A DNA stretch of 64,000 nt from JAUILH01 sp965230535 (GTDB taxonomy: Bacteria > Bacteroidota > Bacteroidia > Flavobacteriales_D > JAUILH01): the NCBI GenBank assembly GCA_965230535.1, contig OZ246010.1:62001-126000 (forward strand), written 5' to 3'. Under the pieces are notes generated by a model. That model made no database searches. It was given only the letters and a program-made list of their open reading frames with translations, and was not told the DNA's origin. Each line of letters starts with the position of its first letter. Position 1 is the first letter of the stretch. The translations under genes and the position numbers were made by a program. Positions 25,448 to 34,265 of this stretch are shown here, in pieces.

Positions 25448-26971
25448 GTGAGCAAAATAAAAGACATATTGGAGCAAATCAGTTTTAGACAGTTGATGAT
25501 TATCGTGTCTGCTGTTTTCTTCAGTCTTTCTTTGTTTGTTTTTCAGGACTATGGAATTTCATGGGACGAACAAAGGCAACGTGAACTAGCCATCAATAAT
25601 TATGACTATGTAGTGAACGGTGAAGATGGTCTTGAAAACTTTAGAGACAAGGATTACGGAATTGGTTTTGAAATGCCACTCTTCCTGCTGGAACGTGCTG
25701 TTGGACTTGAAGACTGTCAAAGTATCTACCAACTCAGACACCTGGTGAGTCATTGGTTTTTCTTATTCGCGGCCATTGTTTTTGCCTATCTGATCCATGG
25801 TATGTTTGATAATAAATGGCTGGCTGTTTTGGCTTTCCTATGCCTGGTTCTCCACCCCAGAATATACGTGCACTCTTTTGTAAACAGTAAGGACATTCCA
25901 TTTTTGGGTGGCATTATCTTATTCCTGGCTCAACTCAGAAGGTACATGATCAGCCCTAATTGGAAACAACTTGTCTGGTTGATCGTCGCCAGTGTTTTTG
26001 TAATTAACCTAAGAATCATGGGAGTAGTTGTTCTGTTGCCAGTACTTATCTACATGCTCTTCTCAGGAAACGGGCATAACAGAGTCAAACACGTGGCCAT
26101 CTTCATATGTGGTGTTCTGCTAACATTGCTCGCTACCTGGCCGTATTTATGGTCCGATCCAATTTCAAATTTCAGTGCTTCTCTTGGAAATATGGGTGAT
26201 TTCAGGTGGGATGGTTCGGTGTTTTTCCTTGGAGAAACTTATGCTGCCACTGATAAACCATGGTTTTACTCTCTGGTTTGGTTCATCATTTCAACACCGA
26301 TTCTATTCCTGATATTTGGCGGCATTGGTCTGTTCGACAGAGCTTACGCCTTACTAAAAAGCAAGGACAATCTCTTTGACATAAATCAATATCTGAACAT
26401 CACAGGGATCTATTTGCTTTTTGGAACTCTATTGGGAACAGTGGTTTTCGGATCCGACAATTTTGATGACTGGCGCCATTTGTATTACATCTACCCATGC
26501 TTTATTATTTTGGTTATTGCCGGGCTTAGACTTATTTGGGACAACTTCCCTAAAGCTCTACTAATTGTACCGATCTACATGGCTTGGCTAGTTTTTAATC
26601 TGATTAAACTGCATCCTCATCAACAGGTTTATTTCAATGAATTGGTTCCTAAATCCGAGCACTACATTCGTGATAACTTTGACATGGATTATTGGGGTTT
26701 GTCCTACAAACAAGGGTACGAGCACATCCTAAAAACAGACAACTCTCAAACAATTCGGGTTTTTGTTGATAATTGGCCCGGGGAATTGAACCTGTGCAGT
26801 CTTACCCAAAAAGAACGGAAAAGAATACAATTGACTGACTCGGCTCTGGAAGCAGATTATTTCATCACCAACCACCGCTTTCAACAGGGCAAGCAGTACT
26901 TTTTTGAAGAAATTTACACGATCAAAGTTCAGGGAAGCACGATACTCAGTGTGTTCAAAATTCAGAAATAG
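25448..26971 (+). CDS. Polytopic GT39/ArnT-like glycosyltransferase
   Basis: The 507-residue integral membrane protein has about eleven hydrophobic helices. After the first helix comes QDYGISWDEQRQRE, placing the acidic catalytic residues in the first outer loop as in PMT/ArnT-type (GT-C) transferases. Other recognisable parts are HLVSHWFFLFAAIVFAYLIH and LHPRIYVHSFVNSKDIPFLG. It probably moves a sugar from a polyprenyl-phosphate donor to a protein or lipid in the periplasm; donor and acceptor are unknown. The start codon is GTG 25448. Its 3' end overlaps the convergent DUF2279 gene by 10 bases. Confidence 0.8.
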   Translation: MSKIKDILEQISFRQLMIIVSAVFFSLSLFVFQDYGISWDEQRQRELAINNYDYVVNGEDGLENFRDKDYGIGFEMPLFLLERAVGLEDCQSIYQLRHLVSHWFFLFAAIVFAYLIHGMFDNKWLAVLAFLCLVLHPRIYVHSFVNSKDIPFLGGIILFLAQLRRYMISPNWKQLVWLIVASVFVINLRIMGVVVLLPVLIYMLFSGNGHNRVKHVAIFICGVLLTLLATWPYLWSDPISNFSASLGNMGDFRWDGSVFFLGETYAATDKPWFYSLVWFIISTPILFLIFGGIGLFDRAYALLKSKDNLFDINQYLNITGIYLLFGTLLGTVVFGSDNFDDWRHLYYIYPCFIILVIAGLRLIWDNFPKALLIVPIYMAWLVFNLIKLHPHQQVYFNELVPKSEHYIRDNFDMDYWGLSYKQGYEHILKTDNSQTIRVFVDNWPGELNLCSLTQKERKRIQLTDSALEADYFITNHRFQQGKQYFFEEIYTIKVQGSTILSVFKIQK

Positions 26972-27855
26972 ATCCAATGACCCTGAATACCATGTTTGTT
27001 AAATTCCAAAGTAGGCATAGGAATCTTGATCATATCCAAAACATGCAACACAGGCTTCAGCCAGGGTTTAGAGACCTTTATTTTAGTTAAGTCAATATCC
27101 GGCGACAAATAAAACTGTCTATACCTGTTAAAAGTACTTTGATAAATTCCGGCGTCCTCTGGCCTGCCCGAAATCATCTCCTCTCCTCCATAACCTGCAG
27201 CAATATTCAACCAGGCCGGAAACTTGCTCTTCTTTTTTAGAAACGAGCCTATATTGACACTCATCCAGTAGGTTTGTCCGTTGTAATCCTTCATCAATCG
27301 TTCGGGAGTATTATTGCCCAGTACATTTGGTCGGTAGCTTGCATACGGACTCAGATGAGCCGAGACCTTAAACTTGATTCTTTGCTCATCCCAAAAATGT
27401 TCCTGTAACATAAAAGCAGCCGTACCTAACGTGTTAGCAGCAATGTCACCGGTTGAGAAGCCCCAATCACTTGAAAAACCATCCAAAACCTCCATAGACA
27501 GGAGGTAAAAGCTCCCTAATGTTGCACCATACCACAAAGACTTCTTCTTGTTGACACCAGCCCATCTCAAAGTTTTATAGCCCACATTTCCCAGATAATA
27601 ACTCGTCATGGTATGACCAAACTTGTCCATTTGAAGCCATTCTGCGTTGTCGTTAAAAGAATGGAATTTGGTTTGATCATAGTACTGATACCACAGGTAA
27701 TTGAGTAAGAAAATACTTGACGTATAGCCGGCTGCTTCCGTAATAATAACGCCTGTCAATCTAGGTTTAGACAAAGTATCTGCCGGTTTAAAAAACTGAG
27801 CATTTGCCCCTGAAATACAGGAGAGCAAAAGTACTATAAGCAGACAGCGTTTCAC
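26962..27855 (-). CDS. DUF2279 family envelope protein
   Basis: The 297-residue protein starts at GTG 27855 with a signal peptide (LLIVLLLSCISGANAQ). The DUF2279/YfiM-like pattern is seen as WLQMDKFGHTMTSYYLGNVG (near residue 75), followed by GATLGSFYLLSMEVLDGFSS and DIAANTLGTAAFM. The C-terminal half is rich in aromatic beta-strands and ends in IYF, as in outer-membrane proteins. The function of the family is unknown. The gene overlaps the convergent glycosyltransferase by 10 bases, with no space for a terminator. Confidence 0.8.
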   Translation of the reverse strand: MKRCLLIVLLLSCISGANAQFFKPADTLSKPRLTGVIITEAAGYTSSIFLLNYLWYQYYDQTKFHSFNDNAEWLQMDKFGHTMTSYYLGNVGYKTLRWAGVNKKKSLWYGATLGSFYLLSMEVLDGFSSDWGFSTGDIAANTLGTAAFMLQEHFWDEQRIKFKVSAHLSPYASYRPNVLGNNTPERLMKDYNGQTYWMSVNIGSFLKKKSKFPAWLNIAAGYGGEEMISGRPEDAGIYQSTFNRYRQFYLSPDIDLTKIKVSKPWLKPVLHVLDMIKIPMPTLEFNKHGIQGHWIYF

Positions 27856-27919
27856 TTACCAAAGATAAGTCGCATTTATGAAGATTACTTACTTTAGCGC
27901 CAACATTTCGTCTAACACT

Positions 27920-28702
27920 ATGGAACACGTACTCACCTTATTAATGTTGATTGTCCTTCAGATTGTACTGGGGTTTGACAATTTGCTCTACATCTCTCTT
28001 GAATCGAAAAAAGCGCCTCTTGAAGACCAATCGAAAGTGAGAAAGCTTGGAATTGGACTTGCCATCGTTCTTAGAATTGCGCTCTTATTCATCCTGGTAG
28101 AACTCATTAAATACTTTCAGGACCCTGTGTTTTCAATTGAGATAGATGATGTTGTTTCCGGGCATTTCAGCATTCATAGTTTAATTGTACTGGTCGGTGG
28201 AGGTTTTATTCTTTACACAGCTGTAAAAGAGATTTGGCACATGATGTTAATTGAAATTCACGACCATAAAGAAGTTAAACCTGCCTCTGCTAATAAAATC
28301 ATTACTTCCATTGTAATCATGAATCTGGTGTTTTCTTTCGACTCCATTTTGAGCGCCATGGCTTTAACAGATGTCTTTTGGGTGATGGCCACAGCCATTG
28401 TGGTAAGTGGCGCTTTGATGATTTACCTGGCAGACAAAGTCTCTGACTTCCTTAAAAAGAACAGAATGTATGAGGTTTTGGGATTGTTCATCCTATTTAT
28501 TGTTGGCGTGATGCTATTGACTGACGGCGGTCATTTGGCTCATCTACACTTGTTTGGAAACGAGATTACAAAGATGAGTCCTACCACCTTCTATTTTGTA
28601 ATTGCCGTGCTGGTAGTTGTGGAAATCGTTCAGGGTCGATACCAAAAGAAGTTGCTGGCGGAGAGAGAAGCACAGCTAAAAGAACTTGAGAAGAAAAAGT
28701 AA
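27920..28702 (+). CDS. TerC family integral membrane protein
   Basis: ATG 27920 gives 260 residues and matches the usual family start; ATG 27878 would add 14 atypical residues. The chain has seven or more hydrophobic helices. Conserved acidic intramembrane motifs are present: VLQIVLGFDNLLYIS (near residue 15) and VIMNLVFSFDSILSAMALTD (near 145), which bind metal in this family. The related TerC/Alx proteins export manganese or act in tellurite resistance; here a Mn2+ transport or membrane-protein metalation role is inferred. The gene is monocistronic and convergent with the lectin gene. Confidence 0.9.
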   Translation: MEHVLTLLMLIVLQIVLGFDNLLYISLESKKAPLEDQSKVRKLGIGLAIVLRIALLFILVELIKYFQDPVFSIEIDDVVSGHFSIHSLIVLVGGGFILYTAVKEIWHMMLIEIHDHKEVKPASANKIITSIVIMNLVFSFDSILSAMALTDVFWVMATAIVVSGALMIYLADKVSDFLKKNRMYEVLGLFILFIVGVMLLTDGGHLAHLHLFGNEITKMSPTTFYFVIAVLVVVEIVQGRYQKKLLAEREAQLKELEKKK

Positions 28703-28713
28703 ATAAATGAAAA

Positions 28714-28735
28714 CGCCCCCGGAAAACCGGAGGCG
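28714..28735. terminator. Terminator between terC and the lectin gene
   Basis: CGCC and CCGG pair with CCGG and GGCG around an AAAA loop, with one mismatch that becomes a wobble on the minus strand. T-rich sequence follows on both sides, so it can end both convergent genes. Confidence 0.75.
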
Positions 28736-28758
28736 CTACTTTTTCATAATTTGCAGTC

Positions 28759-29484
28759 TTACTGCGTGATCACCACTTTCTTGGTGATGCTTTGTTGTCC
28801 ACTGGACAGTTTCACCCAATAGGCTCCGGGAGCCAGGTTGCTTAAGTTTAAATCGTGTCTCAACCCCGATCCATTACTCATCAAATTGTCAGTATGAACC
28901 ACAGAACCTACCACATTGAAAACATTCAACTGAACGCTCCCTTTCATTTGTGAGTTTAGATTTACAGTGAATTCACCTTTATTAGGATTTGGATAGATGT
29001 CCATATCACTTGAATTGAGCTCCACAGTACTTAAAGCCTGATCTTCTCCATCAAATTCAACGATATATCCACCAATGTGCCCCATAAAACCTTCGTCATT
29101 CCATTTCCAATTGGTTCTTTCCCAAACGGCAATGTTCTGCTCAGTTCTTTCAAGGAAGTTATTTGGCTCTCCAACCGCCCAGTTATTATAGGCGAATTCT
29201 TCACCAGACACCCAATTCCAATTATTGGCGGCATCTTTATAGGCTCCAAGCCAGTATTCTGATTGCTTATTCTTTAACAGCTTCTCAATGGCCTTTTGTT
29301 CTTTCGCTGAGGTTACAGTGGCCAAATGCCAACCATCTCCCAGCTTATTCGCCTCAACATCAGCCATACTCCACGAAATCTCATTGCTCTCAACAAGCAT
29401 GTAGGTATGACCGTCTTGCTCGACGGTTTGAGCCATTGTAGCTCCAGTTAATAAACAAGCACTTAAAAAGTAGATTTTTTTCAT
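28759..29484 (-). CDS. Secreted C-type lectin domain protein with type IX sorting domain
   Basis: The 241-residue protein has a signal peptide (KKIYFLSACLLTGATMAQ) and a C-type lectin domain (about 20-145): HTYMLVESNEISWSMADVEA, YWLGAYKDAANNWNWVSGE, and the calcium/sugar-site motifs EPN (in VGEPNNF) and WND (in WKWNDEG). EPN is the mannose-type signature in animal lectins. The C-terminal 75 residues are a type A type IX sorting domain (MDIYPNPNKGEFTVNL ... APGAYWVKLSSG). The protein is therefore probably displayed on the cell surface or released, binding glycans with Ca2+. Binding specificity is inferred only. Confidence 0.88.
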   Translation of the reverse strand: MKKIYFLSACLLTGATMAQTVEQDGHTYMLVESNEISWSMADVEANKLGDGWHLATVTSAKEQKAIEKLLKNKQSEYWLGAYKDAANNWNWVSGEEFAYNNWAVGEPNNFLERTEQNIAVWERTNWKWNDEGFMGHIGGYIVEFDGEDQALSTVELNSSDMDIYPNPNKGEFTVNLNSQMKGSVQLNVFNVVGSVVHTDNLMSNGSGLRHDLNLSNLAPGAYWVKLSSGQQSITKKVVITQ

Positions 29485-29533
29485 ATTGATTGATTTTTAG
29501 TTCAAGCAACATGATCCAAACATTGTGCCGAAA

Positions 29534-30568
29534 TTACATCCCTAGCTCTGCAAGTCGGGCAGCCACTTTTGCCAAAAGCACCTTACGCTCTTTATAGCCA
29601 ATGAATGCAGCCTTAAAACTGTTGTTGATAAGTGTATGAATTTCGGATTTACTCAAACCAAAAGTCTCATGTACGGTTAAGAATTCTTTGCTCAGAGTTG
29701 TATTCGAAATCAATCTATTATCCGTATTCAATGTAACTCTGAGTCCCTGATCTAAATAGGATTTCACAGGGTGAGCTTCTAAAGACGGGACACATTGTGT
29801 TTGGACATTACAATTCACACACATCTCCAGCGTGATTCTATGATTCAAAACGTATTCCAGTAAGTCCTCATCTTCAAACAAGCGAGTTCCGTGCCCAATT
29901 CTATTAGCCCTGGTAAAATGAATGGCCTGGTGAATAGATTCCGCGCCATAAGCCTCTCCTGCGTGAACCGTTGTATTGATATTGTTATTGATGATGTGGT
30001 AAAATGCTTCTTTGTGGTCCTTTGCAGGATAATTTTCTTCAGGTCCTGCCAAATCGTAGGCCACCACTCCCCTGTCTTTGTAGTCTACAGCCAATTTTGC
30101 CAGTTGTAAAGACACTTCCGGAGTCATACTTCTAATCCCACACACAATGATGCCAACTGTGACCGGAAATTCGGTTTCTGCTTTTTCTTTCCCTTTAATA
30201 ACCGCCTCTATGACCTGCTTCAACGACAACTCCTTCTCAGTATGCAAAACCGGAGAAAAACGAATCTCAATGTGCCACACATTCTCTTTGGACACATCTT
30301 CAATCAATTCATAAGTACACCTTTCCAATGCTGACTCGGTCTGCAAGACCTTATTTGTAATAGCGAAGGCTTTCAGGTAATCTTCAAGAGATTCACATTC
30401 ATCTCCCACTTGCAAGTAAGATGTCAGGTCATTGTGATTATTATGAGGCAATTCTACGCCATTTTGTTTCGCCAATTCGAGAATGGTTTCAACTCTAAGA
30501 GAACCATCCAAATGGCAGTGTAATTCTGCTTTAGGAAGTGATTGAAAAAAGGCAAGGTCAAAATTCAT
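29534..30568 (-). CDS. add: Adenosine deaminase
   Basis: The 344-residue TIM-barrel zinc amidohydrolase converts adenosine (and deoxyadenosine) to inosine. Metal and active-site motifs are AELHCHLDGSLR (near residue 15), HAGEAYGAESI (near 200), RIGHGTRL (near 222) and LNTDNRLISNTTL (near 283). These are the expected His, Glu and Asp residues in the expected order, and the length fits the family. It is divergent from mnmA with 86 bases between the starts. Confidence 0.95.
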   Translation of the reverse strand: MNFDLAFFQSLPKAELHCHLDGSLRVETILELAKQNGVELPHNNHNDLTSYLQVGDECESLEDYLKAFAITNKVLQTESALERCTYELIEDVSKENVWHIEIRFSPVLHTEKELSLKQVIEAVIKGKEKAETEFPVTVGIIVCGIRSMTPEVSLQLAKLAVDYKDRGVVAYDLAGPEENYPAKDHKEAFYHIINNNINTTVHAGEAYGAESIHQAIHFTRANRIGHGTRLFEDEDLLEYVLNHRITLEMCVNCNVQTQCVPSLEAHPVKSYLDQGLRVTLNTDNRLISNTTLSKEFLTVHETFGLSKSEIHTLINNSFKAAFIGYKERKVLLAKVAARLAELGM

Positions 30569-30636
30569 GGCTGCAAATATATTAGATGCCAGAGCAATTT
30601 GACAATATTATGATGGTTTATAAGCACAAAGCTGAG

Positions 30637-30644
30637 TAAATTTG
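30637..30644 (+). promoter_or_regulatory. Candidate Bacteroidota -7 element of mnmA
   Basis: TAAATTTG matches the TAnnTTTG consensus exactly and lies 10 bases before the mnmA ATG, consistent with a very short leader. No good TTTG element was found at the expected -33 distance, so confidence is modest. Confidence 0.35.
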
Positions 30645-30654
30645 TCGCATTAAT

Positions 30655-31827
30655 ATGAAAACGGTTGTTGTAGGATTATCTGGAGGCGTTGATTCAAGTG
30701 TGGCAGCGCACTTGTTGGTTGAACAAGGCTATAACGTCATTGGGATGTTTATGAAGAATTGGCACGATACGAGCGTGACCATTTCTGATGAATGCCCATG
30801 GGAAGAAGATGCGAATGATGCACTTTTGGTTGCTGAACATCTTGGGATTCCCTTTCATACCATAGACTTGAGCGAAGAATACCGCGAAAAGATTGTAGAC
30901 TACATGTTTGAAGAGTATCGGGTTGGCAGAACACCTAATCCGGATGTACTTTGCAACAGGGAAATTAAGTTTGATGTATTTCTGAAGCACGCTTTAAAAC
31001 TCGGTGCAGACTATGTGGCTACAGGGCATTATTGCAGAAAGGGAATTCTGAATGAAGGCACTCCGGAAGAAAGCTATCAGTTATTGGCCGGAAAAGATCC
31101 GAATAAAGACCAGAGTTACTTTTTATGTCAGTTAACACAGGAACAATTGTCCAAAACTTTGTTTCCCATTGGTGAATTGTTAAAACCTGAGGTTAGAGAA
31201 ATAGCGGAGAATATTGGTTTAAATACTGCTAAAAAGAAAGATTCTCAGGGATTGTGTTTCATAGGAAAAGTAAAGCTTCCTGATTTCTTAAAACAACAAC
31301 TAAAGCCAATTGAAGGTAATATTGTTGAGATTCCGGCTGATCATTTGATGTATGCTGACAAGCCTGAGAATCTGACAGATGCTTCAAAACCTTTTGTGTA
31401 TTCTGAATCTGATGGAAAAGTAGTTGGCAAACATCATGGGGCTCACTTTTTTACCATTGGTCAGAGAAAAGGCCTCAACGTGGGAGGCACGCCTCTTCCA
31501 TTGTTTGTAATTGGAATCAACACTGAAACAAACACTGTTTATGTTGGTCAGGGCGACACACATCCAGGACTGTTTAGGTCTGCACTTTTCATTGAAGAAA
31601 ACGACATTCACTGGGTAAGACCAGATTTGAAAGAAGATTTCCTGCACAGCAAGAAAATACTGGCTCGAATCAGATATCGCCAAACGCTTATGAATGCTGA
31701 GCTTCACAAGAGCAACGAAGGTTTATTCCTTTCTTTTGAAGAGCCGGTAAAAAGTGTAACGGCAGGTCAATTTGCCGCATGGCACCTTGATGATGAGTTG
31801 ATCGGATCAGGCGTGATCAGTGCCTAG
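30655..31827 (+). CDS. mnmA: tRNA 2-thiouridine(34) synthase MnmA
   Basis: The 390-residue enzyme thiolates U34 of tRNA Lys, Glu and Gln using ATP and a persulfide carrier. It has the PP-loop VVGLSGGVDSSVAA at the start, the first catalytic Cys region TPNPDVLCNREIKFDVF (near 105), GADYVATGHYCR, DQSYFLCQL (near 160) and the second Cys in DSQGLCFIGKV (near 200), then IGQRKGLNVGG in the C-terminal part. The insert between 225 and 260 is slightly long. The 3' end overlaps the convergent GT9 gene by 21 bases. Confidence 0.96.
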   Translation: MKTVVVGLSGGVDSSVAAHLLVEQGYNVIGMFMKNWHDTSVTISDECPWEEDANDALLVAEHLGIPFHTIDLSEEYREKIVDYMFEEYRVGRTPNPDVLCNREIKFDVFLKHALKLGADYVATGHYCRKGILNEGTPEESYQLLAGKDPNKDQSYFLCQLTQEQLSKTLFPIGELLKPEVREIAENIGLNTAKKKDSQGLCFIGKVKLPDFLKQQLKPIEGNIVEIPADHLMYADKPENLTDASKPFVYSESDGKVVGKHHGAHFFTIGQRKGLNVGGTPLPLFVIGINTETNTVYVGQGDTHPGLFRSALFIEENDIHWVRPDLKEDFLHSKKILARIRYRQTLMNAELHKSNEGLFLSFEEPVKSVTAGQFAAWHLDDELIGSGVISA

Positions 31828-32763
31828 AATTATATTCAGAACTTCTTCTGGTAGAATATCCTTAATGTTCTCTCTTGTTTCAGATTTTTCCGGAGTCAGC
31901 ACATGAGCTTGCTGTCCAATTGGTGCCCAACGTCCCGGATGAATAGGTCTGATATCCACAAACAAGCCAATGGCTTTCACACCAAACATAGCCGCAATGT
32001 GAAGCGGTCCCGTACTACATGCCACTAAAGTTCCTGATGATTTCACAAACTCAATGAGTTCCTTCAAATTCATCTTTCCACTTTGATCTACAAGCCGATC
32101 TCCAAATGTAAAGGCACTGCGAAATGATTTTCCTTCATCTTCAGTTCCGGTTAAATGCACCGTAAATCCTTTGTCAACCAGTGCATTTGCCAATTTCACA
32201 AAATGCTCCAAAGGCCAATCTACCGCACTCCCCCTGGATCCAGGGTGCAGTATGATTTTCTTTGGATCTGATGTCAAAGAATTCGATACACCATAAAGTG
32301 CTTCAAGTTGCCCAAGGTTTAATTCATCTTTAACCCCTAAAACTTGCAACAACTTCATATTAAGCTGTGCTTCATGCAGGTCCGAACGTTTTCTGGAGAA
32401 TTGCACTCTCATATTACACGTAGTGAAATGGTATAACCTCCCTCCTGTTCCTATCCTATTAGTAATTCCCGCTTTTTTAGCTGCCTGAGCAATCGTTTTT
32501 CGAGGAAAGACATGGATGATCGTATCTGATTGAGTCGCTAAAAGCTGCTCAGCTAGTTCTCCCACAGAAAAAGACTCGTCAAAAGTCAGGAATTCATCTA
32601 TATGTGCCGACTCCATTACCACATCCTTTACGTAGGACTTCCCGAAATATATGAGATGACAATTAGGATACAAGTCTTTGATTTTCCCGCAGAGAGGCAA
32701 AGTCAGCACAGAATCTCCTATGCTATCCGTTCTGCTTACAATAATTCTCTCAGGACTTTTCAC
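31807..32763 (-). CDS. Glycosyltransferase family 9 (heptosyltransferase-like)
   Basis: The 318-residue GT-B enzyme belongs to the ADP-heptose:LPS heptosyltransferase family. It begins RIIVSRTDSIGDSVLTLPLC, the typical N-terminal acceptor-site segment. The C-terminal nucleotide-sugar half has IILHPGSRGSAVDWPLEHF (near 170), VHLTGTEDEG and SGTLVACSTGPLHIAAMFG (near 240). It is the third gene of a tightly overlapping operon with a GT2 enzyme and a membrane protein, likely for LPS or capsule core assembly on the cytoplasmic face. It shares 14 bases with the GT2 gene upstream and 21 with mnmA at its 3' end. Confidence 0.9.
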   Translation of the reverse strand: MKSPERIIVSRTDSIGDSVLTLPLCGKIKDLYPNCHLIYFGKSYVKDVVMESAHIDEFLTFDESFSVGELAEQLLATQSDTIIHVFPRKTIAQAAKKAGITNRIGTGGRLYHFTTCNMRVQFSRKRSDLHEAQLNMKLLQVLGVKDELNLGQLEALYGVSNSLTSDPKKIILHPGSRGSAVDWPLEHFVKLANALVDKGFTVHLTGTEDEGKSFRSAFTFGDRLVDQSGKMNLKELIEFVKSSGTLVACSTGPLHIAAMFGVKAIGLFVDIRPIHPGRWAPIGQQAHVLTPEKSETRENIKDILPEEVLNIILGTDHA

Positions 32764-33499
32764 GGTTCAATTCTCTTAGGGTCTTATATTTTACAACATT
32801 CGATTGCGCTGATATCATAGCAATGTTCCAACCGGCCTTTCCATCTAAAAAACCTGCCTTTACAAAGTAAACTGAGAAAAATTTGGCAATCGCACTTAAA
32901 TATGGTTTCAAAGGTCCGCAGGTTTTTCCGGCATGGTGCATCTTCTGAGCAGTTAACACACTGTACTTATCCGCCCTGGCTCTATGGTCCTTTTTATCGT
33001 AATATGAATAATGAAGCAAATCGCCTTTTATATGTGTCTGCTTCAATCCATCCAAAGTCAGTTCTTCGTGAACAAAATCGCCTTCCCACTTCACTTTGTC
33101 TTTGGGAAACAAGCGCACCTTTACATCAGGATACCAACCGCAATGACGTACCCAGGAACCACAATAATTAGTTAATCTGTTAAATGAATAAACTCCATTT
33201 AAATTATTTTTAGTCAATGATTTAATCGAAGAAACCAGTTCATCATTCAAACGTTCATCCGCATCAATAGACAGGATGTAATTATGTGTGGCTAAATCGT
33301 TGGCGAGATTCTTTGTTACCGAATAGCCTTTCCAATCAGTTTGTTCGAATCGCACCCCCTTTTCAAGACAAATTTGCTTGGTATTATCTGTCGAATGAGA
33401 ATCCAGAACAAGGACTTCATCACAGACTTTCAACATAGAATCTATACAGTCTCCAATGTTTTTCTCTTCATTTAGCGTTATGACAACTCCGGAAATCAA
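32750..33499 (-). CDS. Glycosyltransferase family 2 (WaaE/KdtX-like)
   Basis: The 249-residue GT-A enzyme starts with ISGVVITLNEEKNIGDCIDS. It has VLVLDSHSTDNT (near 33), the DXD-type NYILSIDADERLND (near 75) and the W-rich acceptor region WYPDVKVRLFPKDKVKWEGD (near 122), all as in LPS inner-core beta-1,4-glucosyltransferases of the WaaE/KdtX group. The start overlaps the upstream membrane protein gene by 4 bases and the end overlaps the GT9 gene by 14, so the three are translated together. Confidence 0.9.
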   Translation of the reverse strand: MISGVVITLNEEKNIGDCIDSMLKVCDEVLVLDSHSTDNTKQICLEKGVRFEQTDWKGYSVTKNLANDLATHNYILSIDADERLNDELVSSIKSLTKNNLNGVYSFNRLTNYCGSWVRHCGWYPDVKVRLFPKDKVKWEGDFVHEELTLDGLKQTHIKGDLLHYSYYDKKDHRARADKYSVLTAQKMHHAGKTCGPLKPYLSAIAKFFSVYFVKAGFLDGKAGWNIAMISAQSNVVKYKTLRELNREKS

Positions 33500-34128
33500 T
33501 AGCCTTTGGTTAAGTTTTTATTCATCAGAAAGGTTTCCTTGCGTAAAAGAAGATATTCCGCACCTCCCTTGATTAAAGCAATTGCCAATATGATCAGATC
33601 TTCATCTACCTGCATCATAATCAAAGCCGCAGTCCAGATCAAGATTGGCATCAATTCTATACAACGACGAGTAAAGAAGCCTTTCACTTCACACACCCGG
33701 TACTCCATCCCTCTTACAAACTCCATGTAATAATTCCCATATGCACCAAGTCCTATGAGTGGTAATAACCATATTTCTTTTCCCGCACTATCTATCATTG
33801 TATTGAACAAGTCGCCGATATTTGCGAACTTCTCACCTATAGGTAAATCTTTATCGACTAACAAAACCAGAAACAGCAGGACACCTAACAACATTCCGGA
33901 CCAAAGAATCATCCATGGAAATTCGGCTTTATTCATTTTGACACTTACACGCTTTTCCTGCTTAAGTTTTCGCCATTTCAATAACACGACTACACCTTTG
34001 GCGACAAAATCGAGAATGAAGTAAAATATGAGCAGAGCGTAATCCCATCCGGACAACACACCAATGATAGGAATTAGTAATTCCAAACCAAGCTGGATGA
34101 GTTTTTTGTGTTTTGCGATGAAATTCAC
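33496..34128 (-). CDS. Polytopic membrane protein (DUF6498-like)
   Basis: The 210-residue protein has five or six hydrophobic helices, beginning LIQLGLELLIPIIGVLSGWD and YALLIFYFILDFVAKG. The pattern of a conserved D/Y-rich helix pair early in the chain resembles DUF6498 proteins, but I assign this only weakly. It is the first gene of the overlapping three-gene glycosyltransferase operon, so an envelope-biogenesis role is likely. It is divergent from clpB with 137 bases between the starts. Confidence 0.7.
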   Translation of the reverse strand: MNFIAKHKKLIQLGLELLIPIIGVLSGWDYALLIFYFILDFVAKGVVVLLKWRKLKQEKRVSVKMNKAEFPWMILWSGMLLGVLLFLVLLVDKDLPIGEKFANIGDLFNTMIDSAGKEIWLLPLIGLGAYGNYYMEFVRGMEYRVCEVKGFFTRRCIELMPILIWTAALIMMQVDEDLIILAIALIKGGAEYLLLRKETFLMNKNLTKGY

Positions 34129-34167
34129 GTTTCAAAGTTAATTTAAATGACCTAATGGAGTTGAAAC

Positions 34168-34211
34168 CTGAAAAAATGTCTGTAAAAGCCCGCTAAAACT
34201 GTCAAAATGGC
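34168..34211 (+). repeat. Spaced direct repeat upstream of clpB
   Basis: CTGAAAAAATGTC (34168) and CTGTCAAAATGGC (34199) agree at 10 of 13 positions and start 31 bases apart, close to three helical turns. They lie just upstream of the -24/-12-like element and could be activator sites. Confidence 0.3.
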
Positions 34212-34223
34212 CTCTTTATTCGT

Positions 34224-34239
34224 TTGGCTTTTAATTTGA
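34224..34239 (+). promoter_or_regulatory. Candidate -24/-12 (sigma-54-like) promoter of clpB
   Basis: TTGGC followed by seven bases and TTGA reproduces the spacing of the sigma-54 consensus TGGC-N7-TTGC, except for A in place of the -12 C. It ends 26 bases before the clpB ATG. The clpC upstream region has the same arrangement. No CIRCE/HrcA repeat is visible. Confidence 0.4.
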
Positions 34240-34265
34240 TCACAGTTCATCAAAAATAAACGAAC

